Shown one piece after another: positions 34,101 to 42,262 of a stretch of 64,000 bases of DNA. The stretch is from NCBI RefSeq assembly GCF_030817355.1, contig NZ_JAUSZH010000001.1, forward strand, positions 7,911,001-7,975,000. The letters are read 5' to 3'. Source of the stretch: Streptomyces sp. V1I1 (GTDB lineage: Bacteria; Actinomycetota; Actinomycetes; Streptomycetales; Streptomycetaceae). Every line of letters starts with the position of its first letter. Position 1 is the first letter of the stretch. The notes under the pieces were generated by a model. It ran no database searches, was not told the origin of the DNA, and saw only the letters and a program-made list of their open reading frames with translations. Both the position numbers and the translations under genes were made by a program.

Positions 34101-34817
34101 ATGTCCGCAGTCGACAAGGCATTTCACGGCCTCAGGCACATGATCGCCACAGGTCGTCTCGGCGCGGGGGAGCGTATTCCGCCCGAGAACGAGTTGTGCG
34201 AGGAGCTTGGCGTGTCCCGGGGGCCCCTCCGTGAAGCGGTGCGGATGCTCGTGGCGCTGCGTATCGTCGAGCCGCGTCATGGCTCGGGGACCTACGTGTC
34301 CCAGCTGCGGCCGGAAGACATCATCGGCAGCCTGTCGTTGACAGTCGACCTCCTGCCGCTGAGCGGGCTGCTCGAGGTGTACGAGCTCCGGCGCGTTCTG
34401 GAATCCCACGTCGCTGCCCAGGCGGCTGCTCGTGTGACGCCCGAAGCGCTGAAGACGATCTTCGGGCACATCGAGGCGATGGAGGCCATGGAGGCGATGG
34501 AGGACCCATCCAAGATCTCCGAGATCGACCACCGCTTCCACACGGCGATCGCGCGGATCGGAGGCAACCCGACTTTGGAGTCCCTGCTCGGCGTGTTCCG
34601 CGCGCGTTCTCGCGCCTACCAGGTGTTCACGCTTCCCGAGAGCGCTGAGATCAAGCGTGCAAGCGATGAGGAGCACCGGGCGATTGCCACCGCGATCGCC
34701 AACCGGGACCCTGTCGCCGCCGCCAGTGCGGCGGCGACCCATGTCGCTCACACGGAGAGATGGCTGCACGCCTTTCTGCCGCCTGAGGCGGGGGAGAGCC
34801 CGAGTACGTCGTCGTGA
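34101..34817 (+). CDS. GntR-family regulator, FadR subfamily (FCD domain)
   Basis: A 238-residue repressor. The winged-helix domain covers about 10-75 (GERIPPENELCEELGVSRGP LREAVRMLVALRIVEPRHGS). The C-terminal FCD ligand domain covers about 90-220, with metal/ligand residues in DHRFHTAIARIGGNPTLESL and HRAIATAIANRD. ATG start follows GGGGAGGAAG. It is divergent from the aminotransferase/ABC operon, and the palindrome in between is the likely binding site. FCD regulators sense small organic acids or sugars acids, which may hint at the transported ligand. Confidence 0.92.
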   Translation: MSAVDKAFHGLRHMIATGRLGAGERIPPENELCEELGVSRGPLREAVRMLVALRIVEPRHGSGTYVSQLRPEDIIGSLSLTVDLLPLSGLLEVYELRRVLESHVAAQAAARVTPEALKTIFGHIEAMEAMEAMEDPSKISEIDHRFHTAIARIGGNPTLESLLGVFRARSRAYQVFTLPESAEIKRASDEEHRAIATAIANRDPVAAASAAATHVAHTERWLHAFLPPEAGESPSTSS

Positions 34818-35080
34818 CGGATGAGGAGGCCGTCTGCGAGAAATACGGCCAGGTGCGGCACGTCAATAACCGCACCGTGTTGGGGTTCGCCGAAATCACC
34901 ACCCCCGCTCACCTCGTTCGCCAGACCTGCTCGCGTCGGCCCCTCGAGCGGGCTGATGTCACCCCGTGGGCGATGGTGGTTCCGGACGCTCCCATACTGG
35001 ATCATCCGTGTCCGGTCGGCCATGGAGTCGACGGGGCACCGGCCCCGGAACAGCCAGCCGACGGCGTGCGATTTCGGTGA
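34814..35080 (+). CDS. Possible small ORF coupled to GntR gene
   Basis: An 88-codon frame from GTG 34814, overlapping the GntR stop by four bases. The first 35 residues (DEEAVCEKYGQVRHVNNRTV) look protein-like, but I recognise no family. The 3' part lies antisense to a better-supported membrane-protein gene, so at most the 5' part is genuine, possibly a remnant. Confidence 0.2.
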   Translation: MTDEEAVCEKYGQVRHVNNRTVLGFAEITTPAHLVRQTCSRRPLERADVTPWAMVVPDAPILDHPCPVGHGVDGAPAPEQPADGVRFR

Positions 35081-35495
35081 ACACCTGGCGCCGATCGTCC
35101 ACGGCATCACGCAACGCAAACCACCGATCCGGTGTTGATACTTCCCGTACCAGGGCTATATGAGACCGCCAGATCTGCTCGTCGATCGCGTGAGCCGCCT
35201 GGGCGATGTCGTGCTCCGCAACCAGACTCACCATGGCCAAGGCGTCGTTCCACGGACGCCAGTCGACATCCGAGACGGCCCCCGGCGAGCGTGACCTCTC
35301 TTTGGCAACCCGGGCGAGAGCTACGAGGATTGCGGCAGACTCCCGCAGAACCTGCGCACACGCGTCCGTCTGCTGATCCCAGGACCGCTGCACCCGCTGC
35401 GTCCGGCTGCTGACGTACGAGCCTGCGACAACGCCGAGCAACGTAGTCAGCACGGCACTGCCCGTGGTGGCAAGAGCGTTCCAGTCAGTGTTCAC
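34959..35495 (-). CDS. Conserved small membrane-anchored protein of unknown function
   Basis: A 178-residue protein with one N-terminal membrane segment (ALATTGSAVLTTLLGVVAGS YV, about residues 6-27) followed by a charged helical cytosolic part beginning SSRTQRVQRSWDQQTDACAQ. This plan is common among Streptomyces hypothetical proteins. GTG 35495 (VNTDWNAL) is preferred because homologous proteins of this kind start just before the hydrophobic segment; the frame is open to 35528. No catalytic motif is seen. It stands alone. Confidence 0.6.
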   Translation of the reverse strand: MNTDWNALATTGSAVLTTLLGVVAGSYVSSRTQRVQRSWDQQTDACAQVLRESAAILVALARVAKERSRSPGAVSDVDWRPWNDALAMVSLVAEHDIAQAAHAIDEQIWRSHIALVREVSTPDRWFALRDAVDDRRQVFTEIARRRLAVPGPVPRRLHGRPDTDDPVWERPEPPSPTG

Positions 35496-35705
35496 AGCGG
35501 ACAGTCTCACCGCTGCTTGCCATGCCATGGAAGCACCCGCCTTGGACTCGGCTGAGGCATCGCCTCAGTCCCGCCTTGCCGCATGAGCAGGTGAGCCGCC
35601 GTGCGGCAACTGCGGTGCAAAACGTACGCCTTGCGCCGGATGCGATCGATTGTGGCTCAGGCGTACCTGACACACCGGCAGGGACGCGGCGCCGCTTCGC
35701 GAAGG

Positions 35706-36140
35706 TCATTTCGGCGAGGAAGCCTCAGTGCGCTGGTAACGGAGGAGGACGACCCCGTTGCCGAAGGTCCGGGTCTCGGCGAGCCGGAGATCGGTCTTGG
35801 CGTCCGATGCCGGGAACAGGGGTTTGCCCCGTCCAATGAGGACCGGATGGATGTAGAGGCGGTACTCGTCGATCAAGTCGTGCTGCATGAAGGCCGCGGT
35901 GAGGTCGGCCCCCCCGAGCGCCATGTCTCCGCCCGGCTGCGCCTTGAGCGCCATGATCTCCTCGACGACGACGTCCCGCACGATGGTGGTGTTCCAGTCG
36001 GCCCGCTCCAGGGTCCTGGAGAACACGATCTTGGGCATGTCCCGCCAGATACCGGCAAACTCCACCAGGGGCCGGCTACTTGAGGGGCCGGTGTCGGCGG
36101 TTGGCCAGAACCCGGCCATGAGTACGTAGCTGCCCGCCGT
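35706..36140 (-). pseudogene. RibD/dihydrofolate-reductase-like protein, N-terminally truncated
   Basis: The C-terminal two thirds of a RibD-C/DHFR-like reductase are clear: AGFWPTADTGPSSSRPLVEF, WRDMPKIVFSRTLERADWNT, GGDMALGGADLTAAFMQHDL and the ending TRTFGNGVVLLRYQRTE. The family N-terminus (a first strand with LDGF- or LDGY-type motif, about 60-65 residues) is absent. Upstream codons make no family sense, and TAGSYVL runs straight into MAGFW, hinting at a further small loss. Upstream sequence on the opposite strand is a piece of an ArsR gene, so the locus is a recombination scar. Confidence 0.7.
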
Positions 36141-36161
36141 AGGTACCGAGAGCTGCCGCCG

Positions 36162-36323
36162 GCGGGTGCAGCAAATGCCACTGTTTTCGCCCACACCGCC
36201 GCGCTGCGCGGCGCGGGCCTGATCACCACGGCCCGCGCCGGACGGGTGGTCCTGCACCAGCGCACTGCTCTGGGGGGCTTGCTGGTTCAGCGGCGCAGTG
36301 GAACGCGGAGCGCGAACAGCTGA
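36162..36323 (+). pseudogene. ArsR-family regulator C-terminal fragment
   Basis: The plus strand reads ATVFAHTAALRGAGLITTAR AGRVVLHQRTALGGLLVQRR and stops at 36321-36323. This is the recognition helix and beta-wing end of an ArsR-type winged helix (pattern H-xx-ALRxAGLIxTxRxGRxVLHxxTxLGxxLL). No N-terminal part is found upstream, where the opposite strand carries the truncated reductase. It is too short for automatic calling. Fragment identity is moderately sure. Confidence 0.6.
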
Positions 36324-36426
36324 GGTCCGGGGGCCAAAGCCGCGCTGGGGCTACGGCTTGCGCGTGCCCCACGCGCCTCGGAGGGGCGCCGCGCCGCCGA
36401 GGTGGAGATGGGCAGTGTCGGCGCCG

Positions 36427-37350
36427 TCAGTAGCGCTCGACCATCGATGCCCCGCCGTATCTGGAGCCGGAAAGGCCAAGCGTCGCGTCGTATGCCCTCT
36501 TGTGATCGCCGCTCTTGTCGTGCGCCTCGATGGCGTCCGAAACCGCGTCACGCAGCGCCTTGTCATCCTTGTTCATGCCGATGCCGTAGGGCTCCTCGGT
36601 GAACGGGCTCCCGACGACCTTCAGCTTCTCGGGGCGCTGGGCTGCGTAGCCCATGAGGATGGCATCGTCCGTGGTGACGGCATCGACCTCGTCGTTGAGC
36701 AATTTCTGAACGCACTCGTTGTACTTGGACGTTTCGATGGTCGTGGTGTTGTAGTCGGGCTTCTTGATCTCCTTGATCGCGGTTGAGCCCTTGACCGAGC
36801 AGACCGTCTTGCCCTGCAGAGAGTACGGACCGCTGATCGTCCCGTCGTTCTTGCGGACCAGGAGGTCGGCGCCCGCCGTGTAGTACGGGCCGGCGAATCC
36901 CACCGTCTTCTTGCGCTCGTCGTTGATCGTGTACGTGCCGACGTACAGGTCGACCTCGCCCTTGGAGATGGAGGCCTCGCGGTTGCGGGTGTCGATCGTT
37001 TTGAATTCGATCATGTCCGGCGAGAACCCGAGGTCGGCGGCGATCATCTTGGCGATCTCGATGTCGAAGCCGGACCGCTTGCCGCCCGCGTCCTCGAAGC
37101 CGAGGAACGGCTGGTCGTTCTTGGCGCCGATGACGAGCTTGCCGGCCTTCTGGGCCTTCCGCAGGATCGGAGAGTCGATCTTGACGTCCTTGGCGACCGC
37201 GTACGTGGGCAGCGTCGGCTGGTTCCCGCTGTCCGAGCTACCGGTGGGCCCGTCACCGGCACTGCCGGACTCGCTGTCACAGGCGGTTGCCGTGAGGGCG
37301 ACCGCAAGCACGGCGATCGTCGCGAGTGCGGCGGACTTGCAGGGCTTCAT
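36427..37350 (-). CDS. gluB: Glutamate ABC transporter substrate-binding lipoprotein
   Basis: A 307-residue family-3 binding protein. The signal peptide MKPCKSAALATIAVLAVALT ends in lipobox TATAC (Cys about 24). The mature part contains GKLVIGAKNDQPFLGFEDAG, GFDIEIAKMIAADLGF, VDLYVGTYTINDERKKTVGF and AVTTDDAILMGYAAQ, typical of GluB from gluABCD systems. ATG start. A 68-codon remnant of gluA lies just upstream on the same strand. No gluC or gluD permease follows downstream, so this binding protein is an orphan unless permeases are encoded elsewhere. The coding sequence itself looks intact. Confidence 0.9.
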   Translation of the reverse strand: MKPCKSAALATIAVLAVALTATACDSESGSAGDGPTGSSDSGNQPTLPTYAVAKDVKIDSPILRKAQKAGKLVIGAKNDQPFLGFEDAGGKRSGFDIEIAKMIAADLGFSPDMIEFKTIDTRNREASISKGEVDLYVGTYTINDERKKTVGFAGPYYTAGADLLVRKNDGTISGPYSLQGKTVCSVKGSTAIKEIKKPDYNTTTIETSKYNECVQKLLNDEVDAVTTDDAILMGYAAQRPEKLKVVGSPFTEEPYGIGMNKDDKALRDAVSDAIEAHDKSGDHKRAYDATLGLSGSRYGGASMVERY

Positions 37351-37428
37351 CGTGAAACATCCTTCGTATCAACAGCTGCGGCAGGCTCGGCGGTTGGGGA
37401 CAAGGGCGTCGCCGCAGGACGTCGCGCG

Positions 37429-37635
37429 TCAAGGGTGCAGGATCTTGGACAATAAGTCCTTGGCCCGGTCGCTGCGCGGGTTGTTGCAGAACTCATCCGG
37501 CGAGGCCTCTTCGACGATCCTGCCGTCGGCCACGAGCACGACCCGCTTCACGGCGGACCGTGCAAAGCCCATCTCGTGCGTGCCGACGATCACCGTTGTC
37601 GCGTCGCGCGCGAGCTGCGTAGGGAGGACAGTAAG
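37429..37635 (-). pseudogene. gluA (glutamate ABC ATPase) C-terminal remnant
   Basis: The minus strand between about 37635 and the TGA at 37429-37431 reads QLARDATTVIVGTHEMGFAR, then SAVKRVVLVADGRIVEEASP and DEFCNNPRSDRAKDLLSKIL HP. This is the end of a polar-amino-acid ABC ATPase, including the H-loop histidine in THEMGFAR, and matches GluA. Walker A, signature and Walker B regions are missing. Upstream sequence carries no more of the gene. It stands 79 bases before gluB, the normal gluAB order, so the deletion removed the 5' end of the operon and its promoter. Confidence 0.75.
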
Positions 37636-37822
37636 GACTCGATCCTCTCGGCGTCATTACATCTGAGCAGAACTTGAGCATCACGGTCCGGCTACGGCCG
37701 GACATATCCGTCATGGACCTGGGCTGCGCGCCGGGCGCACCTATGTCGATCCACGGAGCGGGCCGGCCGACTCACCGCCCCCTCCACACTCGCCCGAGTG
37801 CGAGGATGCGTAGCGTCCTCCC

Positions 37823-38329
37823 ATGCCCGAACTCCAGCGCCTTCGCCTCGACCATGCCCCGGCCCTGCTCGCGTTCGAGCAGGAGAACCGGGCCTACTTC
37901 GCCGCGTCGATTCCAGACCGCGGCGACGACTACTTCGCCCATTTCGACGCACGGCACCGTGACCTGCTCGCCGAGCAGGCCGCCGGGCTGCACTTCTTCC
38001 ATGTGCTGGTGGGCGGCGGTGGTGAGGTGCTGGGGCGGGTCAACCTGATCGATGTGGTGGACGGTTCCGCCGAACTCGGGTACCGGATCGCCGAGCGGGC
38101 CGCCCGTCAAGGCCTGGCCACGACCGCCGTCCTCCAGACATGCGCGCTGGCTGCTACGGAGTACGGTCTGACCACGCTGCGGGCCGTGACGACGCTCGAC
38201 AACGCCGGCTCGCGAGCCGTGCTGGCCCGTACGGGATTCGTACCCACCGGCGAGACCCTGCTGGGCGGCCGCCCAGGGATCTGCTACGAACGTGACTTGA
38301 GTGGGCTGTTCCGGGCCCCCGTCGCGTGA
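37823..38329 (+). CDS. GNAT-family N-acetyltransferase (RimJ-like)
   Basis: A 168-residue acetyltransferase. It begins MPELQRLRLDHAPALLAFEQ and has the acetyl-CoA binding region around RIAERAARQGLATTAVLQTC (Q/RxxGxxT-type) and the C-terminal NAGSRAVLARTGFVPTG motif typical of RimJ/RimL proteins. It acetylates an amine, perhaps a protein N-terminus or small molecule. ATG start; upstream SD is weak (gcgtcctcccATG). It stands alone between the gluA scar and a broken hydrolase. Confidence 0.88.
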   Translation: MPELQRLRLDHAPALLAFEQENRAYFAASIPDRGDDYFAHFDARHRDLLAEQAAGLHFFHVLVGGGGEVLGRVNLIDVVDGSAELGYRIAERAARQGLATTAVLQTCALAATEYGLTTLRAVTTLDNAGSRAVLARTGFVPTGETLLGGRPGICYERDLSGLFRAPVA

Positions 38330-38374
38330 TGATGGCGGCTCTTGGAGCCGAGGTGGGCGTGGGGTGCCCGGTGG

Positions 38375-39217
38375 CTATGCCGGGCCGTTGGCTCGCCGCA
38401 CCGGGTGGGTTTCCGGGAAGGACGGTATGTGGGTGAGCAGTTGCTGAGGAGTTTCGATCTGCGGGACGTGGCCGGTGCCGGGGAGCAGGCGGAACTTAGG
38501 CGCGTCCGTAGGCGGGGGTCACAACCTCGTCGCTCTCACCCCAGAGGACGAGGGCGGGTGTGGTGATGCCGCCGAGCCGGTCGCGCAGTGACGGGTCGGT
38601 CATGGGCGGCTGTCCGCCGTAGACGGCCAGCGCCTTCCGGTTGGCGGCCAGTTGCTGTTCGGTGAGCGAGGCGGAGTCGACGCGGAACGGGGCCGGGTCG
38701 TGGAAGCTGAGCCGGGACAGTTCGTCCGGTGTCAGCCCGGAGATGTCGGTGACGGGAGCGTCCTCGACGTGGATGCCGACGGCGTTGACCAGGATGATGC
38801 GGCTGACGCGCGGGCTGTGCAGCAGTGCGAGTTCGGCGGCGATCCAGCCGCCGATGGAGTTGCCGACGACGGTGACGTCGTCAAGGCCGAGCCGGTCGAG
38901 CAGATTGCGGTAGAGGACGGCGAGTCTGGCGATGCTGTCGAGCCGGTCCGGACGTGGCGTACCGCCGAAACCGGGGTGTGCCGGGGTGATCACCTGGCCG
39001 GGCAAGTCGGTTGCCATAAGCCCGGCGAAGGCGGCGACGGACTGGGGGCCGGCTCCTCCGTGCAGCAGCAGGTAGAGGCGGCCTTCGTCCTGCCGCCAAC
39101 GGTGCCGACGGTTGGGTCGGCGGTCCCAGGGGCGGCGAGGTCCGCGAAGGGGAGGTCTTGGACGGTGGCGGTATGCGCCTCGGCGGCAGGCGGGGTGGCA
39201 GCACTCAGGGGACTCAT
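38375..39217 (-). pseudogene. Alpha/beta hydrolase broken by two frameshifts
   Basis: The gene reads in three frames. ATG 39217 gives MSPLSAATPPAAEAHTATVQ and continues to TVGTVGG. Near 39100 a shift moves to LYLLLHGGAGPQSVAAFAGL, with the nucleophile elbow VVGNSIGGWIAAEL and the acid-loop region LVLWGESDEVVTPAYGR. That frame stops at 38496. Another shift with small loss gives KFRLLPGTGHVPQIETPQQL LTHI, which holds the catalytic histidine, ending at TAG 38375. The enzyme therefore lacks its histidine in the main frame. It is divergent from and overlaps the MarR-like ORF, suggesting that the original intergenic promoter was deleted. Confidence 0.78.
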
Positions 39218-39673
39218 ACCGGGACGCCAAATCAACGGGCGGGCCGTGAAGCGCCTGCGAACCGCCACCACAACGCCCTGAACGCAGGCCTCCAGACGAT
39301 CGGGGTGAGCCTGGTGCCGTGGGACGCCCTGCGCCACCTCGACCAGAGCCCCGAAGCGTCCCTGCACGACCTGGCACAGCTGACCTTCCAGACCGACCAG
39401 GCATTCGGCACACTGGCCAAGCGCATGATCGAGCGAGGCCTCATCGAACGCGTACCGGGACCCGGCCGCGCCGTACGCCACCGCCTCACCGGCCACGGCC
39501 GCCAGGTACGCCAGGCGGGCGCCGAGATCGTGGACCGCATCCTCGCCGACTCCTTCGCCCCGCTCACCCCCCACCAGCGCGACCTGCTCGGCGACTTGCT
39601 GGACCGTCTGCTCGCCGGCGGCGTACCTCTTCCGCTGTTGCCTCCCGCTGAGGGCCCTGCAGATGGCGCCTGA
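39158..39673 (+). CDS. MarR-family regulator with abnormal N-terminus
   Basis: A MarR-type winged-helix protein. From about 39285 it reads NAGLQTIGVSLVPWDALRHL, then SLHDLAQLTFQTDQAFGTLA KRMIERGLIERVPGPGRAVR, a normal MarR DNA-binding domain. The first ~40 residues (Gly/Arg-rich, with GGRRGGSTQGTHTGTPNQRA) do not fit the family, where a dimerisation helix is expected. They lie antisense to the start of the hydrolase pseudogene. The N-terminal helix and the shared promoter were probably lost in one deletion. The remaining protein may not dimerise. Such MarR genes are usually divergent from the hydrolase they control. Confidence 0.6.
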   Translation: MDGGGMRLGGRRGGSTQGTHTGTPNQRAGREAPANRHHNALNAGLQTIGVSLVPWDALRHLDQSPEASLHDLAQLTFQTDQAFGTLAKRMIERGLIERVPGPGRAVRHRLTGHGRQVRQAGAEIVDRILADSFAPLTPHQRDLLGDLLDRLLAGGVPLPLLPPAEGPADGA

Positions 39674-39871
39674 GGGGCAGCGGGGCCCTTCGACGCCCGC
39701 CCGGCGCACGGATTTTCAACAACCTTCAGTTCTTGCTGAGCAGAACAGTCCTCGTCTCCGTATCTCTCGGTGTTGTGCTGTGCCTCCGCCCGAGCGGGTG
39801 AGGGCACGGTCCGACTCGGCCGAGGGCATGAAGTCCCCGGTGTGCGAAGGCAACCAAGGAGGGGCGGACTT

Positions 39872-41332
39872 GTGAGCTACAGACAGAGACACAAGCGGTC
39901 CAGATGGATCGGCATGACAGTCGCGGGAGTGGCAGCAATGGCCGTGGGGGGCGGAGCTCTCCTGATGACCGACAACAACGCCTCGGCCAGCCGGGAATCC
40001 GCGAAATCCGCGCGCAAGCTGGCAGCGGCGCAGGCGCCGATGACCATCAACTGCCCTGATGTCGCAGTCCGTTTGTCGAGTGTGCCGCAGGAGGCGCGGC
40101 CGACTGTGGACAATGAACTGGCGCAGCTGGACACCCAGGTCGCGGATGCCTATGGGCAACTCGCCGCGGGTGGCGCGAAAGCCGACCAGAATTGGGTGCG
40201 CACGCGGGTGTTGGATCCGCTGTCGTCCCAGCGCCGCAGCACACTGGACCGTATTGCGGCCGAAATCGACCGGGTCTCGACCAGCCCGGAGGGCTTGGAC
40301 TCGCTGGCGTCCTGCACGGTCAAGCGGGACGACGTGGCCCCCGCTTCCGCGTCCGACGCTGCAGCTCCCGGTGCCCCCGCTACGAGCGCCCCTGCTACGA
40401 GCGCTCCTGCTCCGGGTGCCTCCGCTCCGGCCGTAGGCGGTCAGGCGCAGACCGGTCCCCGAAGGTCGGATTTCGTGGACATCCGCAAGGTACGGCCCAA
40501 TGTCGCCAACCCCCGTCTACAGTCCAATGCCTCCCGCGGAACGTTCAAGTCGCGCTGCGGGCGCAACGAGAACAAGCACTTCAACCCCGACAACGTGATC
40601 GTCGCCCCAGGCGTCAGCAACGGCGCCCACCACATGCACGACTACGTCGGCAATCTCGAGACCGACGCCTTCTCCAGCAATGACGACCTCGCCACCGCCG
40701 GGACGACATGCACCAACGGAGACCGCTCCACCCACTACTGGCCGGTCCTGCGACTGCGCAACGGAAAGAACGAGGGTGACGTAAACCTCCCCGGCGGAGG
40801 ACAGGACGGCAACGTCGGGCGCATTCTCCAGCCCGCTTCAGTGCAACTCACCTTCCGCGGCAGCCCCGTCGGCAAAGTCACGGCGATGCCCACGTTCCTG
40901 CGCATCATCACCGGCGACGCCAAGGCGTTCACCAACGGAACAGCCAACGCGAACGCCTCGTGGAGCTGCACCGGCTTCGAGAACCGACAGCTGAAGGACA
41001 AGTACCCGCTGTGCCCGCGGGGCAGCAATGTGGTGCGTACGTTCAAGTTCCAGAGCTGCTGGGACGGTCAGAACACTGACAGTGCGAACCATCGTACGCA
41101 TGTGGCCTTCGCCCAGGCCAACGGCTCGTGCCCCAAGGGGTTCCGGGCCATCCCGCAGCTGGTCCAGCGGATCACGTACAAGATTTCGCCCGGGTCGGTG
41201 TTCGCCGTCGACAGCTTCCCCGAGCAGTTGCACAAGCCGGTGACGGACCATGGCGACTTCATCAACGTGATGTCCTCGTCGCTGATGAGGAACGCAGTGA
41301 GCTGCATCAACAGCGGCCGTAGGTGCGGTTGA
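39872..41332 (+). CDS. Secreted DUF1996 domain protein
   Basis: A 486-residue exported protein. The N-terminus [31 protein letters not shown] is a signal peptide or anchor with a basic n-region. Residues 40-150 form a helical, charged segment, and a low-complexity linker of Ala/Pro/Ser (ATSAPATSAPAPGASAP) follows. The DUF1996 domain covers about 190-480, with DNVIVAPGVSNGAHHMHDYV, the HxH-rich block and paired cysteines (CxGFEN, CPRGSNVV, CWDGQNTDSANHRTHVAF). GTG 39872 is set by AAGGAGGGG. DUF1996 occurs in fungal and actinobacterial secreted proteins, often cell-wall linked; its activity is unknown to me. A strong terminator follows. Confidence 0.88.
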   Translation: MSYRQRHKRSRWIGMTVAGVAAMAVGGGALLMTDNNASASRESAKSARKLAAAQAPMTINCPDVAVRLSSVPQEARPTVDNELAQLDTQVADAYGQLAAGGAKADQNWVRTRVLDPLSSQRRSTLDRIAAEIDRVSTSPEGLDSLASCTVKRDDVAPASASDAAAPGAPATSAPATSAPAPGASAPAVGGQAQTGPRRSDFVDIRKVRPNVANPRLQSNASRGTFKSRCGRNENKHFNPDNVIVAPGVSNGAHHMHDYVGNLETDAFSSNDDLATAGTTCTNGDRSTHYWPVLRLRNGKNEGDVNLPGGGQDGNVGRILQPASVQLTFRGSPVGKVTAMPTFLRIITGDAKAFTNGTANANASWSCTGFENRQLKDKYPLCPRGSNVVRTFKFQSCWDGQNTDSANHRTHVAFAQANGSCPKGFRAIPQLVQRITYKISPGSVFAVDSFPEQLHKPVTDHGDFINVMSSSLMRNAVSCINSGRRCG

Positions 41333-41337
41333 CGCCG

Positions 41338-41375
41338 GGACCCGGCACGACGAATGTCACGTCGCTGCCGGGTCC
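41338..41375 (+). terminator. Terminator hairpin after the DUF1996 gene
   Basis: GGACCCGGCA at 41338-41347 pairs with TGCCGGGTCC at 41366-41375, and the stem continues with CGACG/CGTCG around a one-base bulge and a short loop. It starts six bases after the stop codon. No U-run follows, as is usual for Streptomyces terminators. Confidence 0.75.
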
Positions 41376-41440
41376 ACCACTGTGCGGGCGGGCGGCACAG
41401 CCGGCCGTCGGCCCAGGTCAGTAGTCGTCGCCGGTCCCGG

Positions 41441-41749
41441 TCACATGCGCGCCGCTGTTCCGAGCTGTGCTGACGCCGTCTCGAGCGGGGTGGGGACCGG
41501 TGCGCGGACGACCGCCGGGGCGGTGTGGCAGGTGAAACCGAGACGTGTCAGCGCCCTGGTCACTTCGCCGGCGGTGAAGTCGCGGCGATCCTGTCCGGTG
41601 ATCACTTCGCCCACCTGCTTGACGGGGAAGGTGCGGCGGCCGATGGTCACGGAGTCACCGGTGACGGGTTCAGGCTTGATGCCCGTCATCGATTGCTGAA
41701 CATCACTCTTGACCAGGTCGAAGGGGAAGCGGGCGATGACGCAGCGCAT
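41441..41749 (-). CDS. Conserved small protein of the cold-shock cluster (SCO5918-like)
   Basis: A 102-residue protein starting MRCVIARFPFDLVKSDVQQS, with VTIGRRTFPVKQVGEVITGQ and DRRDFTAGEVTRALTRLGFT. I recognise it as the small conserved Streptomyces protein that accompanies cold-shock DEAD-box helicase and CspA genes (SCO5918-type by memory); its activity is unknown. ATG start, transcribed in the same direction as the CBS, helicase and cspA genes, 56 bases after the CBS gene. Confidence 0.75.
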   Translation of the reverse strand: MRCVIARFPFDLVKSDVQQSMTGIKPEPVTGDSVTIGRRTFPVKQVGEVITGQDRRDFTAGEVTRALTRLGFTCHTAPAVVRAPVPTPLETASAQLGTAARM

Positions 41750-41805
41750 AGTGCCTCAACAGGGTTGGAGGGAAGGGCGGACACGGAATGCCGGCCCGGG
41801 GGAGA

Positions 41806-42204
41806 TCAGCGTGTGAGGGTGAGGACGCCGAGGATGTACCCGTCCTCGTCGACCACAGGCGAGGCACCGAGCTTTCGGGCCCGCATGGCGTAATCCGCTT
41901 CGAGTAGCGACGTTTCGGACAGGGTGAACGGCCCCCGGTCGTGGACGATGTCCCGCAACCGCGTGTCCTCGGCGTACCAGGAGCCACTGCGGTACGCGGT
42001 GAGCTGGGCCCGGGAGACCAGACCGGCGCAGCGGTCGTCCTCACCGCGAACGATCAGGTGCCCCACGCCGGCGCCGATGAGGACGGACAGGGCGACATCG
42101 ACGATCATGTCATCGCTCACTTGCGGTCCCGGTGAGGTCATGGCGTCGGCGGCGGTCAGCCCGATCCGGTCCGTCTGCCGCGGTTGCGTGAGGATCAGCG
42201 TCAA
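41806..42204 (-). CDS. CBS-domain protein
   Basis: A 132-residue protein with a tandem CBS pair: about 18-70 (AADAMTSPGPQVSDDMIVDV, HLIVRGEDDRCAGLVSRAQL) and about 80-130 (LRDIVHDRG, SPVVDEDGYILGVLTLTR). CBS pairs bind adenosyl ligands and act as regulatory modules. The start is TTG 42204 with GAAGGTG ahead; no ATG fits. It lies between the helicase and the SCO5918-like gene, in the cold-shock-type cluster. Confidence 0.85.
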   Translation of the reverse strand: MTLILTQPRQTDRIGLTAADAMTSPGPQVSDDMIVDVALSVLIGAGVGHLIVRGEDDRCAGLVSRAQLTAYRSGSWYAEDTRLRDIVHDRGPFTLSETSLLEADYAMRARKLGASPVVDEDGYILGVLTLTR

Positions 42205-42262
42205 TGGACACCTTCTGTGTTCGGTGGATCAATGGACCACGGCGACCGCCGGGGCTGCGATT

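Noticed and set aside
37686..37703. Short hairpin GTCCGGC-TACG-GCCGGAC
   Set aside because: Seven-base arms are common by chance in 70%+ GC DNA and no gene end lies immediately before it.
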